Origin: an uncultured Myxococcales bacterium
Lineage (GTDB): Bacteria; Myxococcota_A; UBA9042
Assembly: GCA_903883645.1 (NCBI GenBank)
Contig: CAISBR010000009.1
Coordinates: forward strand, 26,471-90,470
Direction: 5' to 3'
DNA: 64,000 bases
How positions within the stretch are numbered: position 1 is the first letter of the stretch; each line of letters starts with the position of its first letter. Below the pieces are notes generated by a model. It searched no databases, was not told the origin of the DNA, and saw only the letters and a list, made by a program, of their open reading frames with translations. Positions 51,631 to 61,000 of the stretch are shown here, in pieces. Both the position numbers and the translations under genes were made by a program.

Positions 51631-52107
51631 TTACGGGGCCAGCAGCCACGCCGCCGGCAACGCCAGCACGCCGGGCTTGAGCGCGCGCAAGTCCGCGTCT
51701 TCTGACACAACCCACTTGCCCAGCAGCGGTCGGTCCAGCAGCGCCTCCACATCGACCAGGCGCCGCGCCTCCGGGCCATCGACCCGGTCGCGCGCCTTGA
51801 TTTCAATCGCAATAAAGCCGTGCTCACCCTCGAGCAGCAGGTCGACCTCGCGACCGTCTTGGGTGCGCAGGTGGTACCGGCGCCACGGCAAGCGCTGCGT
51901 GCGAATTTCCTTATACATTTCAGGCACTACTGCCGACTCGTACACGGCTCCCGTCAGCGGCCCGCGCCGACCCGTCACGCTGCGCAGAATCCCGGGATCT
52001 ACCATGTGCACCTTGGGCCGCTTCTGCAAGCGCTTCTCGGGGTTGCGAAACCACGGCGGCAGCGTCAGCACTTGGTAGCTCAACTCTAGGTGCCGTACAA
52101 ACCGCGC
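51631..52107 (-). pseudogene. 5'-truncated DUF4143/AAA ATPase remnant
   Basis: The 3' part of a gene for an ATPase of the DUF4143 family. The visible product begins near LELSYQVLTLPPWFRN, continues through PKVHMVDPGILRSVTG and EVDLLLEGEHGFIAIEIKAR, and ends at a normal stop. The family protein has about 400 residues with an N-terminal AAA ATPase (Walker A and B), which is missing here. Upstream sequence on this strand is the reverse of the merR leader. It is therefore probably a relic, cut at its 5' end when the neighbouring genes were arranged or inserted. The reading frame itself has no internal stop. Confidence 0.7.
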
Positions 52108-52201
52108 CCCCTCGCACCCCAGCGCGCAAAATTCATCTTGACACCGACAGCGCAAACTGTTACTGTAACTGTAAGAAACCGCCGCGCCGCAGGAGCCGCC
52201 C

Positions 52202-52750
52202 ATGTCCGAACCCTACGACCCCAACCAGCTCACGCTCAAGCAGCTGATCGACCAGACCGGCGAAAGCGAGCGAACTCTGCGGTATTACATGCAGCTTGGC
52301 TTGCTCGATGGCCCGACCTCGTCGGGCTCGGCGGCGCGCTATACTATCGAAAACATCAAGCGTGTTGCGCACATCCGGCAGCGGCAGCGCGAGGGCGTGG
52401 GTCTGCGCGAAATTCAGCGCGAGCTGGCGGCGCCGGCCAAGGCCCAGCAGGCCTCGCTTTTCTCGCCCACCGTGCCGCCCACCGTGTCGCCCACGGCCGC
52501 GATGCCTGCGCTCGATGCGCTAGAATACCTGCAACGTCAAGGGCTTGTGCCCCCTGCGCCGCGCCCCGCGCCCCGGCCGCGTCGCCCGGGTTGGCCGCCG
52601 GACCGCGAGCAGTGGGAGCGCCAAGTGCTCGACGACGGCATCGAGCTGTGGGTGCGCCGGCCGCTCGACCCGCATCGGCAAAAGCTCTTGCATCAACTGC
52701 TTGATCGTGCAGAAGAATTGTTCTCGGGTACCAACCGTTCCAATCCTTAA
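52202..52750 (+). CDS. MerR-family transcriptional regulator
   Basis: A 182-residue regulator. The N-terminal winged-helix MerR domain (about residues 10-75) includes LTLKQLIDQTGESERTLRYY and ARYTIENIKRVAHIR. Following this is a Pro-rich linker and a C-terminal helical region of unusual sequence (DDGIELWVRRPLDPHRQKLLHQLLDR). There is no conserved Cys pattern of metal-sensing MerR types. It has AGGAG at the start and its stop codon overlaps the strong ribosome binding site of the VWA gene, so the pair is co-translated. It probably controls that VWA gene or responds to it. Confidence 0.9.
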   Translation: MSEPYDPNQLTLKQLIDQTGESERTLRYYMQLGLLDGPTSSGSAARYTIENIKRVAHIRQRQREGVGLREIQRELAAPAKAQQASLFSPTVPPTVSPTAAMPALDALEYLQRQGLVPPAPRPAPRPRRPGWPPDREQWERQVLDDGIELWVRRPLDPHRQKLLHQLLDRAEELFSGTNRSNP

Positions 52751-52757
52751 GGAGGTG
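52749..52757 (+). promoter_or_regulatory. Ribosome binding site overlapping merR stop codon
   Basis: AAGGAGGTG, a near-perfect anti-Shine-Dalgarno complement, starts within the TAA stop of the merR gene and lies five bases ahead of the ATG at 52763. It supports coupled translation of the pair. Confidence 0.85.
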
Positions 52758-52762
52758 CTGCT

Positions 52763-54085
52763 ATGACCCAGTCGACGGACAACTCTGTGCGCAAAGTGCA
52801 ACTGTCGGCCCAGTTCGACCCGCCGGCGCTGCCCCTGAGCGGTGGCCTGACCCACGTGGTGGTGACTGTGCAGGCACCGGTGGCCGAAAACCTGATTCAA
52901 CGTCCGCCGTTGCGTCTGGCGCTTGTGATCGATCGCTCGGGCTCGATGGCCGGTCAGCCGCTGCAGCTCGCCATCGAGTCGGCGCAGTTGGCCTTGCGGC
53001 TGTTGCGGCAAGACGATGAATTTGCGTTGATTTTCTTCTCGAGTGAGGCGAAGTTGGCGATGGCTCTTGGCTCGGCCACGCCGGGTCGCGTGCAAGAGGC
53101 GCTGCTGCTGTGCCAGCAGGTGCGGTCGGGTGGCGGTACCAACCTGGCGGCGGGCTGGGGCATGGGCTGTCAGCAGCTGGCGGTGGGGCTGGCTCCGGGT
53201 GGCAACTCCCTGTGTTTGTTGCTGAGTGATGGTCAGGCTAACGCCGGCGAGTCCAATCCGGCCCGTCTGGCCGAGCACGCGGCGGCGATGCGCCAGGCCG
53301 GCATTACCACCTCGTGCGTGGGTCTGGGCAGCGATTTTGACGAGGTGCTGCTCGACGGCATGGCCCGCGCCGCCGATGGTCGCTTCTACTTTGCCGAGAC
53401 GCCGAGTTCGCTGCCGAGCATCTTTGCCGACGAGGTAGGGGATGCCTTGCAAGTAACCGTACCAGCGGCAGTTCTGTACGTCGAGCCGGGCCACGCGGCG
53501 GCGCTTGCGGGCACGTGGGCGCAGGTGTCGGCCTTTCGCGAGGTGGCGACTCAGGTGGGCTGCGCGGTGGCTCTGGGCGACTTGACCAGCGGCCAGCTGG
53601 TGGCGGTGGTGCTCGAACTGCAGATGCCGGCTAGCGAAACGCCCGTGCAACTCGACTACCGCGTGCGGTTGCTGGCGGGCGAGGGCATCGAGCAGGCGGC
53701 GTGTACGGCCCCCCTGGCGCTGACCCACGCCGCGGTGGCCAAGGCGACGCCGCGCGACCCGCAGGTCTGGCGGCAGGTGGTCGAGCAGCGTCTGCACCGG
53801 GCGCGTCTGCAGGGGTTGCTGCTCAACTCCCAGCACCGCGAGCGCGAGGCGAACCAGCTATTGTTGCAAGAAGTGATTAAGTTGCAAGAGCTTAGTGGCG
53901 TTCTGTACCCCCAGGTCGAAGACTTGCTGGCCCAGCTGCGCCGCGATGCCGAGCGCATGATGCGGCGCCTCGACGACATGGAGTACAAGCGCGCCTACAG
54001 CGAGTCGGTGTACATGAGCAAAAGCCGCGCGGCGAGCGGCACGTCGCTCAAGTCGCTCGACCCGAATGATCCGCGGCGGAAGTAA
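52763..54085 (+). CDS. VWA-domain protein, soluble
   Basis: A 440-residue protein with a von Willebrand A domain and no signal peptide or membrane segment. After a short beta-rich N-terminus (residues 1-50) the MIDAS begins DRSGSM at 57-62 (DxSxS) and later has SGGGTN and SDGQANAG, consistent with an intact metal site. The C-terminal third is a beta-sandwich plus a coiled coil (QEVIKLQELSGVLYPQVEDLLAQLRRDAERMMRRL). VWA domains bind protein partners; the usual MoxR AAA ATPase is not next to it. It is co-translated with the MerR gene, 12 bp away. Confidence 0.88.
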   Translation: MTQSTDNSVRKVQLSAQFDPPALPLSGGLTHVVVTVQAPVAENLIQRPPLRLALVIDRSGSMAGQPLQLAIESAQLALRLLRQDDEFALIFFSSEAKLAMALGSATPGRVQEALLLCQQVRSGGGTNLAAGWGMGCQQLAVGLAPGGNSLCLLLSDGQANAGESNPARLAEHAAAMRQAGITTSCVGLGSDFDEVLLDGMARAADGRFYFAETPSSLPSIFADEVGDALQVTVPAAVLYVEPGHAAALAGTWAQVSAFREVATQVGCAVALGDLTSGQLVAVVLELQMPASETPVQLDYRVRLLAGEGIEQAACTAPLALTHAAVAKATPRDPQVWRQVVEQRLHRARLQGLLLNSQHREREANQLLLQEVIKLQELSGVLYPQVEDLLAQLRRDAERMMRRLDDMEYKRAYSESVYMSKSRAASGTSLKSLDPNDPRRK

Positions 54086-54103
54086 GCTTAAATATTGGGT
54101 AAG

Positions 54104-54171
54104 TTGTGGGGAAGTGGCGCCCGGGCGCTAAATAGTAAAAGAGCAATACCTGACACCCTACTTCCCCACAA
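54104..54171. repeat. 12-bp inverted repeat enclosing a palindrome
   Basis: TTGTGGGGAAGT at 54104-54115 and ACTTCCCCACAA at 54160-54171 are exact inverted copies. The second arm includes the stop codon and last codons of the VWA lipoprotein (IVGK). The 44-bp interior contains a 12-bp palindrome, GCGCCC/GGGCGC (54118-54129). It sits between two convergent genes and could form a cruciform or act as a bidirectional terminator. Confidence 0.8.
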
Positions 54172-55159
54172 TAATCGTAGTAATCCCGATACCTAGCGAC
54201 TTGGCCTTGCCCAGCGCGTTGCTGCGGTTGTAGTCGGCATAGGTCTCGTGCGGTGGCGCGTCGCCGATGACGACCATCAGCTTGGTCGCCTCGGGTCGCC
54301 ACGCAAGCCCGGCCGCCGCCTTGTATATGCCTGCGTAGACATGTTCTGGCTCGTCGCCGCCGCAGCCGATGTTGGCGCGGGCAAAGGCGCCGGCCACGCC
54401 ACCCTTTTCTTCGGTAAAGGGCGACTCGATGCGGGTCACCCACGGGCAGTCGCCGCCCGCGTCTTTGTAATACACCACCGCTACTCGGGTTTTGCCGGGT
54501 CGGTTAAAAGCTTGGGCCAGCATCGAGCTGGTGGTGCTGCGCAGCGCGGCGATGTCGTCGCCCATCGAGCCGGTCGCGTCGATGACCAGGGCCATGTCGA
54601 GGTCGGGTACATCTTTGTAACTGGCGAGAAGCCGGGCCATCGCGCTGGGCAGGCCACCCGCCGTGGCCGTGGCAAACACCCCGCCACCCGTTGCCGAGGC
54701 AATTTCGCGAAATACAGTCGCCGTGGTCGGGTCAAAATTGCCGGGCGGCAGCGACCCAATGCGCGGCGGTCGGGGCGCCTCGGGCTTGACCCCGCCTGTC
54801 GCCGTCCCCGTGCTTGGCGTAGTCGTAGGGGTCGTAACCACCTTAGGCGGCTCTGGTTTTATCGGATCAGGTTTTGCGGGCTCGGGCTTGGCAGGTTCTG
54901 GCTTGGCCGGCTCGGGCGCCTTGTCGGGCTCGGCGGGCTTGGCCGGCTTGGGCTTGGGCTTGGCCCCGGGCGTCGGCGCTTGAAACACCAAATTCGCTTC
55001 GGTGGGGCCGGGATCCAAGGCCTCGGGCGCGGCGCTGGCCAAGAGCACATCGGCGGCCACGTTGGCGGGCGGCGGAGCTTGGCACGCTAGCAAGGTCCAC
55101 GCCGCTGCGACAACCGCGGTCCAGTTCGGCAATTTGTGCAGGGTTGTTGTGGGCTTCAC
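54158..55159 (-). CDS. VWA-domain lipoprotein with Pro/Lys linker
   Basis: A 333-residue exported lipoprotein. Lipobox LLAC (Cys26), then a linker of about 60 residues rich in Lys, Pro, Ala and Glu (PAKPEPAKPEPAKPD), then a VWA domain (residues about 188-333) with MIDAS DATGSM at 194-199. Its C-terminus, IIVGK, ends in the inverted repeat. The Pro/Lys linker could span peptidoglycan. It is convergent with the soluble VWA gene; both may be part of one system but this is inferred only from proximity. Confidence 0.88.
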   Translation of the reverse strand: MKPTTTLHKLPNWTAVVAAAWTLLACQAPPPANVAADVLLASAAPEALDPGPTEANLVFQAPTPGAKPKPKPAKPAEPDKAPEPAKPEPAKPEPAKPDPIKPEPPKVVTTPTTTPSTGTATGGVKPEAPRPPRIGSLPPGNFDPTTATVFREIASATGGGVFATATAGGLPSAMARLLASYKDVPDLDMALVIDATGSMGDDIAALRSTTSSMLAQAFNRPGKTRVAVVYYKDAGGDCPWVTRIESPFTEEKGGVAGAFARANIGCGGDEPEHVYAGIYKAAAGLAWRPEATKLMVVIGDAPPHETYADYNRSNALGKAKSLGIGITTIIVGK

Positions 55160-55222
55160 CCGTCACCTACCGGCGCAGTCTGCGCACCCCGCCAGTCTAG
55201 CAGAAGCTGGGCGGACTTGGGC

Positions 55223-56503
55223 CTACTTGTGCGCCGCGGGCTTGGCCACCGGCTTGGCGGGCTTGGCGTCTTTGGCGTCGCCCTTGGGCCGCTTGGGCGC
55301 CGGCTTGTCGCTCAGCGGCTCGCACATATCGTTAGTTGTTTGCGCGGGTTGTGCACGCTGCAGCTCGCGCTTACTGGCCGCCAGCGCCTCGCGCACCAGC
55401 GCATGGGCCTCGCCCGTAGCCTCGCCGCACACCACATCGACCTTTAGCGCCACCTCGATTGCCTTGGCCGCCTCGCCCTTAGCCAGGGCCGCCTTGGCCT
55501 CGCGCAGCCAAATTGACTGCGGATCCGCATCGTTCTGCGCATCGCCGCCCGCAGTGCCGCCCAGGCGCTTCTTGCGGGTCGCCAAGCGGGCCACGGCCTG
55601 CTCGTCGTGCGCGGTCTGCCTTTCGGCCAGGGGGCACGCCGCCGCCACCGTGCCCGCCGCGCGATCGGCAGCGCTGGCATCGGCGCGGCCTTCGCAAAGG
55701 GCATGCAGGTGCTCAAAATCATTGATTACAAATCGTTTTTCGAGCAGCGGCTGCCAGCCCCAGGCCTCGCCAGTCTTCTTTAGCAGCCATGCGGCGCGGG
55801 CAAAGTGCACCTCTTCGCCCAGCGCGCCATCGTAGAAGCGACCGCTGGTAACCGCCAAAAATGGTTGGGAATCGTCGCCCGTGGCGATCAGACTGGCCCA
55901 GCCGCTGGCGTCGTGGCCGGCTTTTTGCCGCTCGGGTGGCAGCTTGTCGACCGCGCGACTCAAGGCCGCGACTTCAAATGAGATCGGCTTGTTGTCGTCG
56001 CCCACCGCCACCAGCAGGTACTTGCGGCCAGTGTTGCCCACGCGGTCGCTGCGCTCGCCGTCTAAGCTATGCAAAATGCAGCCTTGCAGGGTGGTCTCGG
56101 CGCCGCCCGGCTTGGCTGCGGGCACAGCCACTTCGATGCGCTTGACCAAGCTGTAGCCGCTGGGCGCGCTTTCGGTGCAGTCGCGGCCGCTGGGCTCAGG
56201 TGCGCCGCCGTTGGCAAACCCTAGGCGCGGCGCGGGCTTGGGTAGGGGCGGCAGTAGGTCGCCCAGCGTCTGCCCGGCCGGCAAATCCATCGGCTCGGGG
56301 CCAGGAGCAGCCGCCGGCGCTGGCGCCACTTGTGCCACAGGTTCAGCAGGTTGTGTCTTGTCTGCCGCGGCCGCAACCGGCTCAGGTGCCGCTTGGGGAG
56401 TCGGCTTGGCACCGCACGCGCCCAGCACCAGCACTGCGAGCGCCGCGGCCAACCAGGGCTGCCGCTGTTGCGGAACCAAGTCAAAGGGTTGCAAGTCGCG
56501 CAT
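55223..56503 (-). CDS. Lipoprotein of unknown function
   Basis: A 426-residue predicted lipoprotein. Lipobox LGAC (Cys about residue 30), Pro/Ala/Glu linker, a globular domain with three to four cysteines (RDCTESAPSG, LQGCILH), helical middle (FEHLHALCEGRADA), and a Lys/Ala-rich, probably disordered tail ending KPAAHK. No family recognised. I chose the ATG at 56503 because GGGAG lies just upstream; the GTG two codons earlier is too close to it. It lies 12 bp after the LAS peptidase gene. Confidence 0.72.
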   Translation of the reverse strand: MRDLQPFDLVPQQRQPWLAAALAVLVLGACGAKPTPQAAPEPVAAAADKTQPAEPVAQVAPAPAAAPGPEPMDLPAGQTLGDLLPPLPKPAPRLGFANGGAPEPSGRDCTESAPSGYSLVKRIEVAVPAAKPGGAETTLQGCILHSLDGERSDRVGNTGRKYLLVAVGDDNKPISFEVAALSRAVDKLPPERQKAGHDASGWASLIATGDDSQPFLAVTSGRFYDGALGEEVHFARAAWLLKKTGEAWGWQPLLEKRFVINDFEHLHALCEGRADASAADRAAGTVAAACPLAERQTAHDEQAVARLATRKKRLGGTAGGDAQNDADPQSIWLREAKAALAKGEAAKAIEVALKVDVVCGEATGEAHALVREALAASKRELQRAQPAQTTNDMCEPLSDKPAPKRPKGDAKDAKPAKPVAKPAAHK

Positions 56504-56515
56504 GGGCACTCCCGG

Positions 56516-57982
56516 TCAGCGGCGCGCCGTGGCCAGCGGCTCGCTGCGCAGCTCGGCCAGCGCTTGGGCGTCGTCTTCGGCCGAGGGCGAGGCCAGCCGC
56601 AGGTGGTGATGGGCATCGTGCCCGGGCAGCGTCTGCACCAGCTGCTGCCACAGGTCGCTACCGCGCTCACCGCTTGGCAATTTGCGCTTGAGCCACGCCC
56701 GCACATGCGGCCCGACCCAAATGCGCTCGACCGGCGTGCCGTAGCTGGCGGCCGTCTCGGTCAGGATTTGGAACCAGCGAAAACTCAGCTTGGCGTCGAT
56801 TTTCTTGAGCCGCACGTGCGACAGGCCCTGATTGCCGCGCGACGCATACGAAATATCGACATCGCGCCCCGCCAAGTGCGTCACATGGCCGGCCTCGCCC
56901 AGCATCCGCCAGCGATCCCAGCCGACCACCTCGGCCGCAGCGTCGCGCAGGGGGCGCCAGCGGGTTTCGCCTGCAAAACTCTCGGGTTTACCCGGCTTCC
57001 AGCGGGCCACCCGCAGCTCGATCACCTTGGCCAGCTCGAGCCCCGCGGTCATCGGCCGGGTGGTGATCGCCAGCACTTGCAGCCCCTTCTGCTTGTCGAC
57101 GCGATGCTGCAAGAAAGCCACGCGATCTTCGCCGCTTACTGGATCCCAGCTGTGGCTGGCCGACTGCCGCACTACCTCGCCATCGGCCAGCACCCGGCGG
57201 GCATCGCGCAGCATCGTGGCCAAAACCCGAGCAAGTTGCCGTGGTTTAGTGGGCAAGGCCTCGCGGGCAAAACGCCGCACCGCCAGCCGCACCAGGCCGG
57301 TCTCGCTACCCGCGCCGCTCACGCCCACCACCCGCTGCTCGACCAGCACCGGCGTCGGCTTGCTGAAGCGGTCGGACTCGAGGGGAAACTCCGTAGAATC
57401 AACCTGTTCGATGATCATGGGCTCGCCCAGCACCCGCCGCGCCCGCGCCAGCAGCCGCTGTGCCGCCGGATCGCCATGCCGATCGACCACTTGCCGCACC
57501 AGTGTGCCATACGACAGCTGGCCGCAGCCGGGCTGGGCAATGTCGCCCAAAGTCAGCTGAACATCTGGATACTCTTCGGTAAACTTCTCGGCCGCCCGCA
57601 GCAGCACCCGCGCCAGCGCTGGCCGCACCCACGAGCGCCCGCGAAACTGGTCGCGAAATGCCAGCGTCGAGCCGGCCCGCGTCGCCACCTCGCGAAAATC
57701 GATCAGATCGCGGCACACCAGCTGCTCGACCCCACCGCGGCGGATGGCCATGGCCTGCGATGCCGGTGAAGTCATTGATTTCAGGCGCATCCACGCCGAT
57801 TCGGCCTGTTCGGCGTCGGTCCACACCAGCTTGGGCAGGTCGAGGTCCGGATCGGCGTGCTCGCCGCTGGTCGCGGTCAGAGCCTGGGCAATCTGTACAG
57901 TTTCGCGTGAAAAATCAGCAGGTTGCTCAACCGGCGCCAGCACGGTCAGAAGCAGCAGCAGCATGGAAGCGAGCGAACCCAT
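56516..57982 (-). CDS. LAS/MepA-like peptidoglycan endopeptidase
   Basis: A 488-residue exported protein with a signal peptide and a C-terminal domain carrying LAS-peptidase-type metal motifs: H369-x6-D376 (HLAGRDVD) and HxH at 458-460 (GHDAHHHLR), as in MepA murein endopeptidases that cut peptide cross-links. MepA itself is about 270 residues. A motif resembling the GD..P.G segment (LGDIAQPGCG, about 145-154) lies more than 200 residues ahead of the HxxxxxxD motif; in MepA these lie close together. Either this is a chance match or a large insertion. Precise cleavage site unknown. It starts a short run with the downstream lipoprotein. Confidence 0.75.
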   Translation of the reverse strand: MGSLASMLLLLLTVLAPVEQPADFSRETVQIAQALTATSGEHADPDLDLPKLVWTDAEQAESAWMRLKSMTSPASQAMAIRRGGVEQLVCRDLIDFREVATRAGSTLAFRDQFRGRSWVRPALARVLLRAAEKFTEEYPDVQLTLGDIAQPGCGQLSYGTLVRQVVDRHGDPAAQRLLARARRVLGEPMIIEQVDSTEFPLESDRFSKPTPVLVEQRVVGVSGAGSETGLVRLAVRRFAREALPTKPRQLARVLATMLRDARRVLADGEVVRQSASHSWDPVSGEDRVAFLQHRVDKQKGLQVLAITTRPMTAGLELAKVIELRVARWKPGKPESFAGETRWRPLRDAAAEVVGWDRWRMLGEAGHVTHLAGRDVDISYASRGNQGLSHVRLKKIDAKLSFRWFQILTETAASYGTPVERIWVGPHVRAWLKRKLPSGERGSDLWQQLVQTLPGHDAHHHLRLASPSAEDDAQALAELRSEPLATARR

Positions 57983-58084
57983 GTGCCGAATGTACCTGAG
58001 CGGGATTATCTGTCCAGTTCGGGCGAATTATTGTTTGCGGGTGCGGGCAGACGGCTGGCAAATCGGCGCGTTTTCTGCGGTTTT

Positions 58085-61000
58085 CTACATGCGCCGCAGC
58101 GCCGCTTCGACCTCGGCCTGCAGCTCGGGCTGGCTGGTCAGCACATAGGCCTGCGTCCACAGCCGCTCGGCCTCTTCGTCGGCGCCCACGGTCTGCGCAG
58201 CCTTGGCCAGGCGGGCATACAGGGTCGCCGCTTCTTCGGGCTGGCCGCCCATCTTCAAGTGGTGGGTAAGCCGCAGAGATTCTTCAAGATCGGTGCGGCC
58301 TTGCTTGAGCGTCCACGCCGCGATCTGCCGGTGCAGCGCCCGCCGCCGTTGCAGCGGCACGATGTTGTAGGCCACCCGCAGCCGCAGCACCGACGACAGC
58401 CGATACTCGCGATCGCGCGGATACCGCGAACTCGCCTCGCGCACGATAAAGCCAATCTGCAGCAGGGTTTCTAAGGCCTCGTCGGTGCGCTCTACGCCCA
58501 GATCGCGCAGCGCACCCGCCCAAAACTCGCCGCCCATCACCACTGCGGTTGCCAGCGCCTCGCGGGCATGCACCGGCAGCGTGTCGATCAGCAGCTTGAT
58601 CGCCCCTTGCAGGTCGCCCGGCCGCACCCCCACCGGCACGCGACTGGCCAGCAGCCGCCACTCGCCCTGGTCGAGCACCATCGCTTCGCTGCGCGCCAAC
58701 AGGTGCACCAACTCGCCGGCCATAAAGGGGTTGCCCAGCGCGTGGTCTTGCACCCAGTTGACCAGGCCGTGATCCGCCGGCGCCGCCAGCATCTCGCGCA
58801 CCAGGCAGTGGATCGCCGTGTCGGCCACGGGCTCTAGGATGAGCTGCTCGTCAAAATGCAGCGGCAGCTGGTGCGGCAGCGTCTGGCGCACGCCCATCGA
58901 CGTCGACTCGAGATCGTCGGCCTCCGTCGAGCTCGCCACCGTCAAAATCGGCGCCCCGTCGAGCAGTTCAAAGACCTCGCGCAGCAGGTTGCGGCTGGCC
59001 GGGTCCATGTTTTGCGCGTTGCGAATGAGCATCAGCACCGGCGTCGTCACCGCCACGGCGCGGAAATACGTCGCCAGTCCGTGCGCCAACCGCCGCCGCC
59101 CCGAGCCGGCCATCTCTTCGCGCGCGCCCATTCGCTGTGAGTCTTCGATATCGAACGCGGGTAGAGTTGCAATAAGATCAGCTACTTGATCGGCCTCTTG
59201 CTCGCGCGCCGGTGTCAGCGTGCGCCGCCCCAGCCGGGCAAACGCGTAGCGCACCATCCGCCGCAGCTTGGTGCGGGTCGCATCGGCGGTATCGGCATCG
59301 AGCACGCCCGCGCGCAGGCGCACCACATCGACAATCGCGGCATAGGGCAGGTCGCGGCGCAGCGCGGTGCAGGTCACTTCCATCAAAATATACAGCTTGG
59401 TCGGGTGCCGCTCGACCTGGCCGCGAAACGCATCGAGCAGGCTGTTCTTGCCCATGCCCAGCTTGCCCGACACCAGGGCCGCCATCGGCTGGCTGCGCAT
59501 CTCGGCGTCTTCGAGCATCAGCCACAGCCGCCGCAGCTCGACCTCGCGGCCCGTGCGCGGCAGCTCGCTCGACCACGGATGACACAGCATCAGCAAATCG
59601 CGATTGTATTCGCGCACAAACACGGTCGACATGGCGTCGCGGTGCCCGTCGAGGCGCGCCAAGAACAGATACGGCCCGATCGGCAGCTCGGCGCCCACAA
59701 TCGGCGCGTGGCCCAGCTCGTAGTGATCCGGTGGCTTTTCGATCTTGCCGCGCACATCGTCGAACGGAATCGCGTAGACCAGCGCCCCTTGCGGCTGGCT
59801 GCGGATGTGCACGATACCCTTCTTGGCCGCGCCCCCCTCGAGCTCGTGGGCCCGCCGCGCAAACACCAGCTTGGCCGCGTTGTCGCCGTCGGCATTGGCC
59901 TCGTCGTGGCGCAGCCAGTACAGCTCGATGAGCTTGGCCTTGGCCTCGGCGTGGCCCTCGCCCTGATCGATCGCCTGTTGCAGGTGCTCGACCGCCTCCG
60001 AAAATGTTTGACTAAACAGCACTTCGAGCAGATCGGCCTGCTGCCGCACCGCCTGCAAGTGCTGCTTGTAGCTGTGGGCGTGCCACGGCCGCACTTCGCG
60101 GTTCAGCGCGTCGACCTCTTGCAAGATAAACTCGCGCTCGGTGCGCAAAGTCTCAGACTGGGCAAGCACTTCTAAGGCCTTTTGGTACGACGCCTCGGCC
60201 CGCTCGAGCAGGCGCTGCCGCTCTAGGTCGCCCGCCAAGAAGGCTTCGAGTGCGGCATACACCTCGCGCATCGTCTGTGGCCGGCGCTCGCGGCGCTTAT
60301 CAAGCATTTTCATGCATAAATGCTCGAGATCGGGCGCCACTTGCCGGTCGCGCGCCACAGCCGAAGGTGGTAGCGGCACCACATTTTGGCAGGCTTCAAG
60401 CTGCTGCTTACTCGACTCGCCGGTATATGGCCGCCGCAACGCCAGAACTTCGTAAAGAATTACCCCTAGCGAGTAGATATCGGCGCGGGCATCCACCTCG
60501 CGATCGCGGCCGCCCGCTTGCTCGGGACTCATATAAGCCGGCGTCCCGATTACGATTCCATCGCTCGCCGTCTCTTGGTCGAGGCGCTTGGCGATACCCC
60601 AATCGCTGATCTGCACCTCGCCCAGCTCGCCCAGCAGCACGTTGTCGGGCTTTAGGTCGCGGTGCACAATGCCGCGATCGTGAGCGTGCGCAAGCCCTTG
60701 CGCGATCTGGATAAACACCTGCACCAGCCGCCGCAGCGGCCACTGCTGGGTCGCCGTCGGGTCGCCCACTTGCAGCAGCCGCACCACGTCGCCCAGGGCA
60801 TGGCCCGTAACCCGGCGCATTGTATAGTAAGTGTGGCCATTGGGCCGCAGCCCCAGCTCGTAGATCGGCAGAATCGACGGGTGCTCAAGGCTGCCCAAGA
60901 TCCGCGCTTCGCGGCGCAGTGCCCCCACAAACTCGGGGCGCGCGTTCAGCTCTTCTTGCAGAACCTTCATCGCCACGTCGCGCTCTAGGCCCTTGTCGTG

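Noticed and set aside
52520..53836. Long minus-strand frame opposite the soluble VWA gene
   Set aside because: Antisense to an intact VWA domain with a strong ribosome binding site; no recognisable domain of its own.
56330..57769. Long plus-strand frame opposite the LAS peptidase gene
   Set aside because: Antisense shadow; the minus-strand gene has a signal peptide and metal motifs.
59186..60175. Long plus-strand frame opposite the kinase gene
   Set aside because: Antisense shadow of a well-supported kinase/ATPase; Arg/His-rich without domains.
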